A DNA stretch of 19,709 bases from Candidatus Omnitrophota bacterium (GCA_016939345.1 JAFGHG010000066.1:1-19709); one strand, 5' to 3'; shown: positions 7,295-14,979, numbered from the stretch's first letter. Notes: generated from the letters alone by a model not told the origin. Numbers and translations: made by a program.

Positions 7295-7681
7295 ATGGTA
7301 AAAACAAAAAAACCCCGCAATGTTTCAGTCAAGATAACCCTAGATGAGAACATCTATCCTCTTTCTACTATTTATGCTGCTTCCTATGTTTTTCTTGACA
7401 GAGCTTATATCTATCTTGATAAAAACCATAAAGGCAAGATAGTAGCCAGTTTTTTCCTTAAGAGCAAAAAAGAATCACCAGAAAGGCTGAAAAATGATTT
7501 CTGCAATGAGCTTATCAACTATGCTCATTATTTTGACAGCCTAAAGACAAATGCCGAGGTAGTAAAGGCTTTAATGCAGAGAGCCTTATTTTCTGTTTCT
7601 CCTTCTTTAGCCGATGATGCTGGGAAAAAAGAAGTTGAGAATTTGATCTCTGATTTAGAGCAGTCAAAAAGACGATCATGA
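7295..7681 (+). CDS. hxsD: HxsD-like protein (His-Xaa-Ser system)
   Basis: With the ATG at 7295 the product has 128 residues. A TTG 18 bp upstream is open too, but GGGA at spacing about 6 favours the ATG. The region from 10 to 60 resembles HxsD: a strand VSVKITLDENIYPLSTIYAA, then SYVFLDRAYIYLDKN, then KIVASFFLKSK. It is followed by NDFCNELINYAHYFDSLK (67-84), like the F-x-NEL helix of that family. HxsD proteins always accompany the HxsB/HxsC radical SAM maturases and are thought to help present the precursor. No enzymatic motif is present. The next gene overlaps by 4 bp (ATGA) and the HxsB-like maturase follows, which supports the call. Recognition is from memory of the family; a profile search would settle it. 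Confidence 0.7.
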   Translation: MVKTKKPRNVSVKITLDENIYPLSTIYAASYVFLDRAYIYLDKNHKGKIVASFFLKSKKESPERLKNDFCNELINYAHYFDSLKTNAEVVKALMQRALFSVSPSLADDAGKKEVENLISDLEQSKRRS

Positions 7682-7902
7682 AATATCCCTTTTTGACCAG
7701 CTATAAAAATAAATCATGCATCAAGCTTAACAGTTCTTTGTATGACAAAGAGCTGATTTCACAAGCAAAGGATGCTGAGCCGGAAACCGTTATCAGTATA
7801 AACAAAATCAAAGATTACTACCTGGTTGAATTTAGGCCAGACGCAGAAGAAGATTATTTTGATTTTCTTAATTTTTTAATATCATCTAAACGCAACCAAT
7901 AA
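7678..7902 (+). CDS. Small HxsD-resembling partner protein
   Basis: A 74-residue protein whose ATG overlaps the upstream stop by 4 bp; the maturase starts 3 bp after its own stop, so the three are translationally linked. The order of segments repeats in short form that of the preceding HxsD-like protein: strand IKLNSSLYDKELISQAKDA, strand ETVISINKIKDYYLVEFRP, and helix EDYFDFLNFLIS, where FLNFLI parallels the FCNELI of the neighbour. I infer a shortened paralogue or a precursor-recognition protein. No cysteines beyond Cys14 and no catalytic motif are seen. Function is not known. Confidence 0.65.
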   Translation: MKYPFLTSYKNKSCIKLNSSLYDKELISQAKDAEPETVISINKIKDYYLVEFRPDAEEDYFDFLNFLISSKRNQ

Positions 7903-7905
7903 ATT

Positions 7906-9324
7906 ATGGAACTCAGTGTTAAGCCAAATGATGTTTCTGATGCGAAAACCGCTATAATACCTTATTCCCGAAGGAGAATCGGCGATAAGTTTCTTGTAGC
8001 CAATGTCCTGGGTAAATGGGATTTTCTTGATGAGCAGGAATTGCGGGTTTTCAGCTCTTTTAAATGCAGCAAAGGTTCCCCTTTGTTTAAAAGGCTTTAT
8101 GAAAGAGGATTGATAGCTGATGAGAATAACTTTGAAAGCCTTCTGGATAATTACAGGAATTTGAATAATAATCTATTTCAGGATACATCTTTGCATATAG
8201 CGGTTGTTACAACCCGGTGTAATTTAAGCTGCAAATATTGTCAGACCAACAAGTATCCAAAACAGGATATGACGCCTAAGGTAGCCTCAAGAGTCCTGCA
8301 TTATTTATTCAGCGTAAAGAATAAAGCCGTAACCCTTGAGTTTCAAGGCGGAGAGCCTTTGCTTAACTGGGAGACCACAAGGTTTCTTGTTGAAAATGCC
8401 AGAAAGTTCAACACCAACGGCAAAAATTTAAACATTACCCTGGTGAGCAATCTTACATTACTTGATAGTGATAAAAGAAAGTTCCTTGATGATCATGGTG
8501 TAACTGTATGCGCCTCCTTTGACGGCCCAAAAAAAATCCACGATAAAAACAGAATCTATTCTGACAACAAAGGCACCTATGATGCTCTTATAAAAAACAT
8601 CAAGCTTTATGAGCAGGGATCGTCAAAAAAAATAAATCTCATGCCTACCATTACCAGGCATTCTCTGGCTCATGGTAACGAAATTGTTGAAGAATACCTT
8701 AGGCTTGGTAAAAATTACATAGCTTTACGCCCGGTTAACAGGCTTGGCAATGCCGGCGGCTGCTGGAAAGAGATAGGCTACGATGCTCAGGAGTTTATTG
8801 ATTTCTATAAACAGACCTTTGATTATATCCTTGAGCTGAATAAAAAAGGTATATTTATGGTTGAAAGAATGGCCTCATTTATCCTGAAAAAAATTATTAA
8901 AGGCCAGGACCCGGGTTATGTTGAGCTTATGAGCCCCTGCGGTGCCGGCCGGGGCCAGATCGTATATATGCCTGATGGAAGCTGTTATCCCTGCGATGAG
9001 TCACGGATGATCGCAGAGGATATTTTTAAGCTGGGCAATTTTATGGAAACAGAGTATGAAGACATGATGAAACAGGAGAATCTTTTGCATATGCTTGAAT
9101 CTTCTGTAGTAAACATATGGGAGCCTGATTCAGTTTTTTCCCCCTGGACCGGGACATGCCCTGTGCTTAATTACTCCCTTCAGAAGAACCTGGTGCCTAA
9201 AATACACTGCTTGCCCATGCATAAAATTTATTCCTTTCAATTCAGCTATATTTTTGAGAAAATATTAGAAAGTGAAGAAAACGTAAAAATATTCCAGGAA
9301 TGGGTAGATAAAGGAGGTTATTGA
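7906..9324 (+). CDS. hxsB: Radical SAM/SPASM maturase, HxsB-like
   Basis: A 472-residue protein. Residues 20-80 form an N-terminal domain (SRRRIGDKFLVANVLGKWDF onward) that looks like the HxsB leader region. The radical SAM motif CNLSCKYC is at 105-112 (Cys105, Cys109, Cys112), preceded by LHIAVVTTR. EFQGGEPLLNW at 145-155 binds S-adenosylmethionine. A C-terminal SPASM-like region holds Cys345, Cys360, Cys363, Cys418 and Cys435 for extra iron-sulfur clusters. Such enzymes cut S-adenosylmethionine to a 5'-deoxyadenosyl radical and modify residues in a ribosomal peptide. Its neighbours, HxsD-like proteins before and a His-Xaa-Asn/Ser precursor after, point to the Hxs group. The second maturase of that group, HxsC, is not in this window. 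The chemistry is unknown. The stop overlaps the start of the precursor. Confidence 0.88.
   Translation: MELSVKPNDVSDAKTAIIPYSRRRIGDKFLVANVLGKWDFLDEQELRVFSSFKCSKGSPLFKRLYERGLIADENNFESLLDNYRNLNNNLFQDTSLHIAVVTTRCNLSCKYCQTNKYPKQDMTPKVASRVLHYLFSVKNKAVTLEFQGGEPLLNWETTRFLVENARKFNTNGKNLNITLVSNLTLLDSDKRKFLDDHGVTVCASFDGPKKIHDKNRIYSDNKGTYDALIKNIKLYEQGSSKKINLMPTITRHSLAHGNEIVEEYLRLGKNYIALRPVNRLGNAGGCWKEIGYDAQEFIDFYKQTFDYILELNKKGIFMVERMASFILKKIIKGQDPGYVELMSPCGAGRGQIVYMPDGSCYPCDESRMIAEDIFKLGNFMETEYEDMMKQENLLHMLESSVVNIWEPDSVFSPWTGTCPVLNYSLQKNLVPKIHCLPMHKIYSFQFSYIFEKILESEENVKIFQEWVDKGGY
9311..9317 (+). promoter_or_regulatory. Strong ribosome binding site for the precursor gene
   Basis: AAGGAGG ends 6 bp before the ATG at 9324, near-perfect complementarity to the 16S anti-Shine-Dalgarno sequence at the best spacing. 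It lies in the last codons of the maturase gene and selects 9324 over a TTG at 9321. It implies more translation of the precursor than of the enzymes. Confidence 0.8.
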
Positions 9325-9737
9325 TGAAGAAAAAAACTAAGAAAAAGTTTGACTCCAGCAAGAGAAGCATCAAGGCTTTTATCAAAGACGAAAATGGTTT
9401 TATTTCCAAGGGAAACATCCTGAAAATCGGTTTAGGAACAGTAGCTTCAGTAGGTTTGATGAGTGCATTGTCTAAAGCCTACGGGGCGGATGTATATTTT
9501 CCTCGAAATGATACTTTGTGGGTGCGCACCACAGTTACTGTTCATAACAACGGTCTGCAGTTAATAGACATTTCGGGTACAAACTGCTCCAGGCTGGCCC
9601 ATGTCAATGCTGATCAGCCATATACTCATGTCTCTACTGATGTCAATGGTTACGGTCAGGGCTGCTTGTCTGGCAAGGGTTGCGCTAATTTTAATCATAA
9701 TGGTGCTGCTAACGGAACTCCACCGAGGCCTTATTAA
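9324..9737 (+). CDS. Putative RiPP precursor, HxsA-like, with His-Xaa-Asn/Ser motifs
   Basis: A 137-residue protein starting inside the maturase stop (TGATG). A very basic N-terminus (KKKTKKKFDSSKRSIK) is followed by a leader-like KDENGFISKGNILKIGLG and a hydrophobic stretch, GTVASVGLMSALSKAYGA (about 38-55), so the leader may also serve as an export signal. The remaining 80 residues are polar, poor in charge and rich in Asn, Gly, Thr and His. Histidines fall in HNN (74), HVN (93), HVS (102) and HNG (125). In the known Hxs system the substrate carries His-Xaa-Ser repeats; here the third position is Asn more often than Ser and the motifs are not in tandem. Cysteines are at 88, 114 and 120. It lies right after the maturase with the strongest ribosome site nearby. 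Precursor status is inferred from context and composition. Confidence 0.72.
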   Translation: MKKKTKKKFDSSKRSIKAFIKDENGFISKGNILKIGLGTVASVGLMSALSKAYGADVYFPRNDTLWVRTTVTVHNNGLQLIDISGTNCSRLAHVNADQPYTHVSTDVNGYGQGCLSGKGCANFNHNGAANGTPPRPY

Positions 9738-9814
9738 TCTTTAGCCCGGCAGAGATACAGCCTAAAAGCCTATATTTAGATACAATTAGAATTATCCTGC
9801 CTATTAGCTATACC

Positions 9815-10600
9815 ATGAAAAGTACCGCGAAGATTAAAACAGCGATTCTTTTTTTATTTTTCCTGCAGATTCTATGCATAGAGCTTTTTGCTCAGGAAGA
9901 ACAGACCTTAAAGCCCCTTAGAATACTTGATTCAAAGGAAAGTTTTTTTGAGAAAAAGATCGCTTTCGGCAAAGATGTGGTAGCAAACTGCGGTTATCTG
10001 GAGACATTTCTGATATATCAGGCGGTAAGAGATGAAGATTTATCTTTATGCAATCAGGAAAGTTCCAGACAGATAGCCGGTCTTTTGCTGGCTTTGCGTT
10101 ATGCCGGCGAAAACAGATGCCAGAATATAGATAACCCTGAGTTTCAGGGATTATGCCAGGCAGTTAACTCAGGAAGCTGCGGTGAGCTTGCCGGATGGAA
10201 AAAGAGTTTTTGCGAGATCAGCATCAAAAATGAGGTGGATTCACTTGCTCAGCTTGCATCAAGCAAAGAAGCCAAAGATTTCTTTTCTCTGCCTCTGCCG
10301 ATAGAAAATGATACAGTCCTTCTGGGTTTGGGAGTTTTTCACGGGTTTAAACATTACAGCCAGATGGCTTGCGAGCAGTTTATAAAAAACAGCAGTCTTC
10401 CTTTGTCATGGCGTCTTTGCTGTGATTTGATTTTTGCCGGAGATTTTGAAAAAGAAAAAGACAGCCTCATAAGGGATCTTTCCCTGTTTATTCTTGACCG
10501 GGAAATGGGTGAGCCGGGCCAGTGCCAGGATATGTCGAATAAACTGGTTCGTGATGCCTGCTTTGATAAAAATAATAAAACTTTAAGTGATGCCTGGTAA
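9815..10600 (+). CDS. Cys-rich secreted protein of unknown function
   Basis: A 261-residue protein with a signal peptide (core about 10-24, likely cleavage after FA at 26, mature start QEEQ). The mature part holds 11 cysteines (59, 79, 102, 114, 122, 133, 186, 202, 203, 237, 249) in a mainly helical, charged sequence without other repeats, which suggests a disulfide-bonded or metal-binding helical protein in the periplasm. I recognise no family. It begins 77 bp after the precursor gene with no strong terminator between, so it may be the last gene of the operon. A role as scaffold or receptor for the modified product is speculation. The gene that follows is convergent. Confidence 0.78.
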   Translation: MKSTAKIKTAILFLFFLQILCIELFAQEEQTLKPLRILDSKESFFEKKIAFGKDVVANCGYLETFLIYQAVRDEDLSLCNQESSRQIAGLLLALRYAGENRCQNIDNPEFQGLCQAVNSGSCGELAGWKKSFCEISIKNEVDSLAQLASSKEAKDFFSLPLPIENDTVLLGLGVFHGFKHYSQMACEQFIKNSSLPLSWRLCCDLIFAGDFEKEKDSLIRDLSLFILDREMGEPGQCQDMSNKLVRDACFDKNNKTLSDAW

Positions 10601-10648
10601 GTTTCTTCTGCCTGAAACCTGCTTTTGAACTTTCCTTCAAAATTTACC

Positions 10649-11509
10649 CTAGAAACGGTTATAAAAGAAACTGATTATTTTTACGGCAGCATTGGAATTA
10701 GTAACTAAAGCTCCGATAAACATAAAAGGAGAAAAAGGTATCCTGACAGGTCTTTTGCCTTGAAAGGAGATAACAAGATTGATAAGATAGAAAATCAGCG
10801 CAAAGATTAAAGTCCAGGCCAGATAAAGCCCTATATTTTTTAAGCTAAAAAAAGCGGGATTTATTAAAAGACGCAAACCAAAACCCAGGATAAAAACAGC
10901 AGCCAGGATAAGAGGTTTTTTTATTTTAGCAACCAGGCGAAAAAGCAGAATATACCCGGCGTAAGTCACAATAAAAACAAAAAAAACACTGTTTTTAATG
11001 GGTAAGCTTAAGATAAGCGGCTGGACAATCCAGGAGAGACCCAGGACGATTATAAGGATATTTATAAAAAAATTCAGGGTTTGAACCGAGAGAACTTGCT
11101 TGATAACCAAAGCTCTATTTATTATAATGCCATATATTGAAGGCGGCAGGATCAGCATAAAGCTTAATAAAAAGGTTATAAAGAATAACAGCAAAGAAGG
11201 AAGCGGCAGTAAAGGCATCGGCACAGCTGTTGGCAGCAAAAGGCTGTAAGTGATAAAAAGTTTTGCATCGCCTGCTTCCCAGAGGCGAGCGTAATAAAGT
11301 ATAAGTCCTATTGCAGCAGCTGCAGCTAAGTTATAAATGAGTTGGGGCGAAAATACAAGCTTTCCCGAGGCAATAAAAAAAACATACGAAATAAGAGAAA
11401 TAACAATTATAGGCAAAAGGTGCTGGTTTTTTATTTTTCTCTGTTTTATATCGCTGAAAATGGTCAGAGAGCCTGTGATTGCTATCAGAATATAAAAAAA
11501 AACTTTCAT
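10649..11509 (-). CDS. A24-family prepilin peptidase-like membrane protein
   Basis: The open frame reaches 11656, but that would run through the start of the divergent GNAT gene. The ATG at 11509 (MKVFFYILIAITGSLTIF) gives 286 residues and a proper first helix. Catalytic aspartates of the A24 family are visible: Asp20 in SDIKQRKIKN and Asp81 in EAGDAKLF (the GDAK motif). Such peptidases cleave type IV pilin-like leader peptides in the inner membrane. The N-terminal methylase domain of classical PilD is absent. The middle holds several extra membrane segments before the conserved C-terminal RIPFSPFMFIGALVTN, so the protein is longer than a minimal A24 core. No pilin genes are next to it. It is convergent with the Cys-rich gene. 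Confidence 0.82.
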   Translation of the reverse strand: MKVFFYILIAITGSLTIFSDIKQRKIKNQHLLPIIVISLISYVFFIASGKLVFSPQLIYNLAAAAAIGLILYYARLWEAGDAKLFITYSLLLPTAVPMPLLPLPSLLLFFITFLLSFMLILPPSIYGIIINRALVIKQVLSVQTLNFFINILIIVLGLSWIVQPLILSLPIKNSVFFVFIVTYAGYILLFRLVAKIKKPLILAAVFILGFGLRLLINPAFFSLKNIGLYLAWTLIFALIFYLINLVISFQGKRPVRIPFSPFMFIGALVTNSNAAVKIISFFYNRF

Positions 11510-11576
11510 AATCGGGGATAATTTATTTAAAATAGTATATGTTATATAATCTGGTCTGTAAAGATATTTAAGCAGT

Positions 11577-12587
11577 ATGGATTCTGTTTCTAAAGTTAGA
11601 TATAGAGCATGCTTGCGCCAGGACCTTGACCGGCTGGTTGAGTTTGCCCAGCGCATGAAGAAAGAGCATTCTGTAGATTTCCTGCCTCAAAGCCCGCAGG
11701 CCTTTCTGGCCAAATATTCAAGATATAACAGCTCTTCAAACGAGCTCAACATGTCTATTTTAGAGTCAAGTGATTCCAGGATCATCGGCTGTACAGGCTA
11801 CATCCCTTTTCAGGGGCTTTTTGCCGGTCAATCCATAAAGGGTTTTTTAGGCACCGATGCCGCCATAGACCCAGAAAGCCGGAAAATCCTTCCTAATCTA
11901 GCTCCTGTACTGGCCCACAGCTATGAGCATTTAGTTCGTTTAGAAAGGCTCTTGCCTTTAGCCTGTCCTGCCAACCCTAAAGTTTCTCAGGATTTTCAGA
12001 AAGTCCAATGGAGGAGGTTTGCAACAATTTACCGCTTCTCGCATCCATCATTGGCCAGGTTTGTCCCTGATAAAGAGTCGCCTTTATATCAAATAAGGGA
12101 AGTAGATATCTTGCCAGCACAGTTGAATATTTTTTTTAAAAAAGTGAGCCGTCAGCACTTTTTTTTAATGAATACCGATGTAGATTTTCTTAATTGGAAA
12201 TATTTTAAAAATCCGTATAATAACTACCGGGTCATGGTGGCCTTCAGGCAGGGGCAGATCCTGGGATATATTGTGACTCAATCTGTATACTCCGATACCT
12301 CAATAGTTGATTGTGTTATTGATCTGGATCACCCAGATTTACTGATACTGCTTATCTGCAAAAGTCTTTCTTACTGCCCCCAGCCGCAGATAGCCAGGAC
12401 TTTTTTTTATTTAAGCCATAAAGACTACATTTCTATCCTAAAGAAAGCAGGATTTATTAGCACCTGGGCAGTAGAATGCCTTTTTTTCAAAGTAGGCCTT
12501 ATTTATTGTAAAATTGATCAGAACCTTTTTTATCAAGCTGACAGCGATTATTATCATTTCAACGGTTTTGACCAGTTCTTTTATTAA
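11577..12587 (+). CDS. GNAT-fold acyltransferase-like protein
   Basis: A 336-residue protein. It starts with VRYRACLRQDLDRLVEF, the usual opening of a GNAT domain. Later IIGCTGYIPFQGL (69-81) and VDFLNWKYFKNPYNNYRVMVAF (202-223) followed by GQILGYIV (226-233) match a long, two-part GNAT group found near surface polysaccharide or lipid genes. GNAT enzymes move acyl groups from acyl-CoA or acyl carrier protein to amines. A clear pyrophosphate-binding Q/RxxGxG/A is not obvious, so activity is uncertain. It opens an operon with a ketosynthase-like protein, an acyl carrier protein and a ketosynthase, so it may use a carrier-bound acyl chain; that is inference. TATAAT at 11545-11550 may be its -10. 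Confidence 0.7.
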   Translation: MDSVSKVRYRACLRQDLDRLVEFAQRMKKEHSVDFLPQSPQAFLAKYSRYNSSSNELNMSILESSDSRIIGCTGYIPFQGLFAGQSIKGFLGTDAAIDPESRKILPNLAPVLAHSYEHLVRLERLLPLACPANPKVSQDFQKVQWRRFATIYRFSHPSLARFVPDKESPLYQIREVDILPAQLNIFFKKVSRQHFFLMNTDVDFLNWKYFKNPYNNYRVMVAFRQGQILGYIVTQSVYSDTSIVDCVIDLDHPDLLILLICKSLSYCPQPQIARTFFYLSHKDYISILKKAGFISTWAVECLFFKVGLIYCKIDQNLFYQADSDYYHFNGFDQFFY

Positions 12588-12597
12588 TCTTTTATCC

Positions 12598-13536
12598 ATG
12601 GCTATAGACTCGTTAGCTTCACTTAAAGGCGCAGAACCAATTCCTTATATTGATTGGTTTCATGTTGAGAATATCAGCGGAGCCCACAGGCCGGAAACAA
12701 TTATTTCAGACTTGCTTGGAATTTTAAGCGAAAAAAATTCATTTTCCTTAAAAGGCCGTGATCCTTGCAATACCGGTTTATTCCTCGGGACCAGTTTGAG
12801 CAATTTTCATATCCGTAACGATAATTTCCAAAAGTTTTCCCTTAAAGGCTTGAGAGTCATGAACCCGGCCGATGCGCCCAAGGGTTTGATTTCATACATC
12901 GGAGGGCAGCTTTCAATAGAGCTAGACATCAAAGGAATGCAAAGCACTGTGTCTACGTATTCATCTCAAGGCTTTGATGCCCTTTACCTAAGTTTGCAGT
13001 ATTTGAGGCGCAACATCAATAATTGTGCTATAGTTATAGAGTTGGATGAATACATCCAGGAAGGCCCTGAGTGTTCTGCCAGGAGAGCTTGTGTCTTAGT
13101 TTTAAAGAACAGCCTGCCTGCCGATCAAAACCTTCTGGAATTAAGAGTGGCAGGCATGGAATCTTTTTTTGAAAGGCAAAGCCAAACAAGGGGTCTGATT
13201 AGGGCTTTGAAGGCTTTAATTTTTCGACATAACCTGGATCAAGAAAAAATAGGCTCTGTTTATTGTTCAGCAGGCCATAACAAGCTGCAGGTTTCCTTGC
13301 TTAAAGAAGACCTTTCTTCGGCTGACCTTCTGAACAATTATTTACTTACCCGAAACAGCCTATACGATTTTGGTGAGTCAGGGCTTTTTTTGATTTCGCA
13401 TATACTTAAACAAGGATTTTTAAAGGATTCCCGGTACAGAGCAAGGGACCTGATCTTAATTTTACATTTAGGTTTTCAAACAAATAGCAGCTGTTTGGCT
13501 TTAGAAGTTAAAAAAAGAGGAGAAGGCGATGAATGA
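12598..13536 (+). CDS. Degenerate ketosynthase, chain-length-factor-like
   Basis: The frame is open from 12514, but the ATG at 12598, 10 bp after the GNAT stop, gives a sensible start; 312 residues. Residues 107-130 (ELDIKGMQSTVST, then YSSQGFDAL) line up with the KS active-site segment STACSSGLDAL, with Ser122 where the nucleophilic Cys should be. The HGTGT region is reduced to YCSAGHNK (222-229) and the GH motif after the catalytic Lys is lost (FGESG). The C-terminal GFQTNSSCLALEV echoes GFGGMNCSVVFS of active KS enzymes. Loss of the Cys while the fold is kept is known from chain-length factors (KS-beta), which pair with an active KS. The active KS is encoded two genes downstream. About 70 residues shorter than usual. 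The ACP start overlaps its end by 8 bp. Confidence 0.75.
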   Translation: MAIDSLASLKGAEPIPYIDWFHVENISGAHRPETIISDLLGILSEKNSFSLKGRDPCNTGLFLGTSLSNFHIRNDNFQKFSLKGLRVMNPADAPKGLISYIGGQLSIELDIKGMQSTVSTYSSQGFDALYLSLQYLRRNINNCAIVIELDEYIQEGPECSARRACVLVLKNSLPADQNLLELRVAGMESFFERQSQTRGLIRALKALIFRHNLDQEKIGSVYCSAGHNKLQVSLLKEDLSSADLLNNYLLTRNSLYDFGESGLFLISHILKQGFLKDSRYRARDLILILHLGFQTNSSCLALEVKKRGEGDE

Positions 13537-13819
13537 GAAGATCAGAAAAGAGGTGATTGAGACTATCAGTAATCTAACCAAAATACCCAAAGAGGCCATA
13601 GACCCCGCCATAAGCTTTCGTGACGCGGGTTTAGATTCCTTTGCCCTGGTCGAGGTTGTTTTTTCTTTAGAAAATTATTATGATATTACTTTTCCTCAAG
13701 AAGGCCTTTTGGATATTGTCACAGTCAATGAGCTTGTAGATTTTATTGAGAAGTTATTGGCAGAAAAGGAAAAAACAGAAAGCGATTCCGGGACAAAAGA
13801 AGCTAAAGATGGAAAATAG
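13529..13819 (+). CDS. Acyl carrier protein
   Basis: A 96-residue acidic protein. The phosphopantetheine site is AGLDSFALVEVVFSLE with Ser37; Phe replaces the usual Leu after the Ser. The helix pattern of ACPs is complete by about residue 78 and a charged, Lys/Glu-rich tail of some 18 residues follows, which is longer than usual. It carries acyl chains as thioesters for the neighbouring ketosynthases. Its start overlaps the KS-beta-like gene by 8 bp (a GGAG site lies inside that gene), and the next gene starts inside its last codons, so all three are coupled. It is likely a dedicated carrier rather than the housekeeping AcpP, which usually has DSL and sits with fabF, fabG and fabD; this is inference. 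Confidence 0.92.
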   Translation: MNEKIRKEVIETISNLTKIPKEAIDPAISFRDAGLDSFALVEVVFSLENYYDITFPQEGLLDIVTVNELVDFIEKLLAEKEKTESDSGTKEAKDGK

Positions 13820-14972
13820 GGTAGTAGTCAGCGGATTAGGAATAGTGTCTTCTTTAGGCTCAAGCATAGATGAATTTTGGTCTAATTTAACTGAAGGCAA
13901 ATCAGGTATCAGCCAGGTCAGCTCTTTTGATACATCTAACCTGGAAAGGCATTATGCAGGAGAAGTGAAAGAATTTGACCCTTCGAAATTTTATTCCTTT
14001 TCTGATATGGCTTTAATGCCCAGGACGCACCAGCTGGCAGCAAGTGCTACAGTTTTAGCAGCCGGTGATGCTTGTTTGAAAGATTTTAAAGATGTGGGTT
14101 TGGCTTTGGGCAGCCTTGTGGGAGGCCTTGAGTATGTAGAAGGCTTAACCAAAGACATAAGCACTTACCCGGTAAATTCTGTATCAGCGCATGTTTGTGA
14201 TGTATTAGGCATCGAGTCAGGAGTTTACACTTTATCCTGTGCCTGTGCCGCCGGTAATTATGCTATAAGTCTTGCTTATGATATGATAAAGTCCGGAAAA
14301 GAGGATATTGTTTTAGCCGGCGGAGCCGATTATTTTTCAATGTCTATTTTTTTGAGCTTTTACAGATTATTTTCTCTTTCGGCAGCTAGGTGCCAGCCTT
14401 TTGATAAGAACCGCCGGGGCCTGCTTCCGGCCGAAGGAGCTGGTATGCTTGTTTTAGAAAGCTTATCCAGCGCTAAGCGAAGAGGAGCCCGTATTTATGC
14501 TGAAGTTTTAGGGTATGGGACCAGCGTTGATGCTTACCATGCAGTTATCCCTTCAGAAGAAGGGGTCTATTCCTGCATGATGAATGCTCTGGATTATTCA
14601 GGGGTTGCTGCCAGTGATATAGATTATATAAGCGCACACGGAACAGGGACTGTTCCTAATGATTATGTTGAGTGCAAAGCAATAAAAAAATTATTTGGCG
14701 AAAAGCTTTTGAAGAATTTACCAGTAAGCTCAATTAAATCTATGCTTGGCCATGCTATGGGGGCAGCTTCTTCCATTGAGGCATTGAGCTGTTGCCTGGC
14801 GATTGATAAGGCTTTTATCCCGCCGACTATAAATTATGAAACTCCTGATCCGGATTGCGATATAGACTGCGTTCCCAATCAAGCCCGCAAGAAAGCACTT
14901 GATGTGGTTTTAAACAATTCTTTCGGCTTTGGAGGCATGAACTGCTCTGTGGTTTTTAGCCGCTTTTCTTAA
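13809..14972 (+). CDS. Beta-ketoacyl-ACP synthase, FabF-like
   Basis: The frame is open further up, but the ATG at 13809 (MENRVVVSGLGIVSSLG) is the standard KS beginning; it overlaps the ACP gene by 11 bp. 387 residues. The catalytic set is complete: nucleophile Cys146 in SCACAAGNYAI, His277 in HGTGTVPND, Lys310 in SIKSMLGHAMGAA and His315. The glycine-rich NNSFGFGGMNCSVVF ends the protein. It condenses an ACP-bound acyl chain with malonyl-ACP, releasing CO2. With the preceding Cys-less homologue it would form a KS-alpha/KS-beta pair, as in type II polyketide and some specialised fatty acid pathways. No reductase, dehydratase or thioesterase gene is next to it. Confidence 0.92.
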   Translation: MENRVVVSGLGIVSSLGSSIDEFWSNLTEGKSGISQVSSFDTSNLERHYAGEVKEFDPSKFYSFSDMALMPRTHQLAASATVLAAGDACLKDFKDVGLALGSLVGGLEYVEGLTKDISTYPVNSVSAHVCDVLGIESGVYTLSCACAAGNYAISLAYDMIKSGKEDIVLAGGADYFSMSIFLSFYRLFSLSAARCQPFDKNRRGLLPAEGAGMLVLESLSSAKRRGARIYAEVLGYGTSVDAYHAVIPSEEGVYSCMMNALDYSGVAASDIDYISAHGTGTVPNDYVECKAIKKLFGEKLLKNLPVSSIKSMLGHAMGAASSIEALSCCLAIDKAFIPPTINYETPDPDCDIDCVPNQARKKALDVVLNNSFGFGGMNCSVVFSRFS

Positions 14973-14979
14973 TAAAGTG

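Noticed and set aside
10601..10648. Terminator between the Cys-rich gene and the convergent prepilin peptidase gene
   Set aside because: Only a 5-bp GTTTC/GAAAC stem with an 8-nt loop and a short T-run further on; too weak to call.
11510..11656. N-terminal extension of the prepilin peptidase to 11656
   Set aside because: It would overlap the start of the divergent GNAT gene and lacks any membrane or peptidase feature; the ATG at 11509 begins the first helix.
12514..12597. Upstream start of the degenerate ketosynthase at 12514
   Set aside because: It would overlap the GNAT gene by 74 bp; the ATG at 12598 lies just after that stop and fits the operon spacing.
13746..13808. Upstream start of the FabF-like gene at 13746
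   Set aside because: The added residues are a frame-shifted reading of the ACP tail; MENRVVVSGLGI is the standard KS start.
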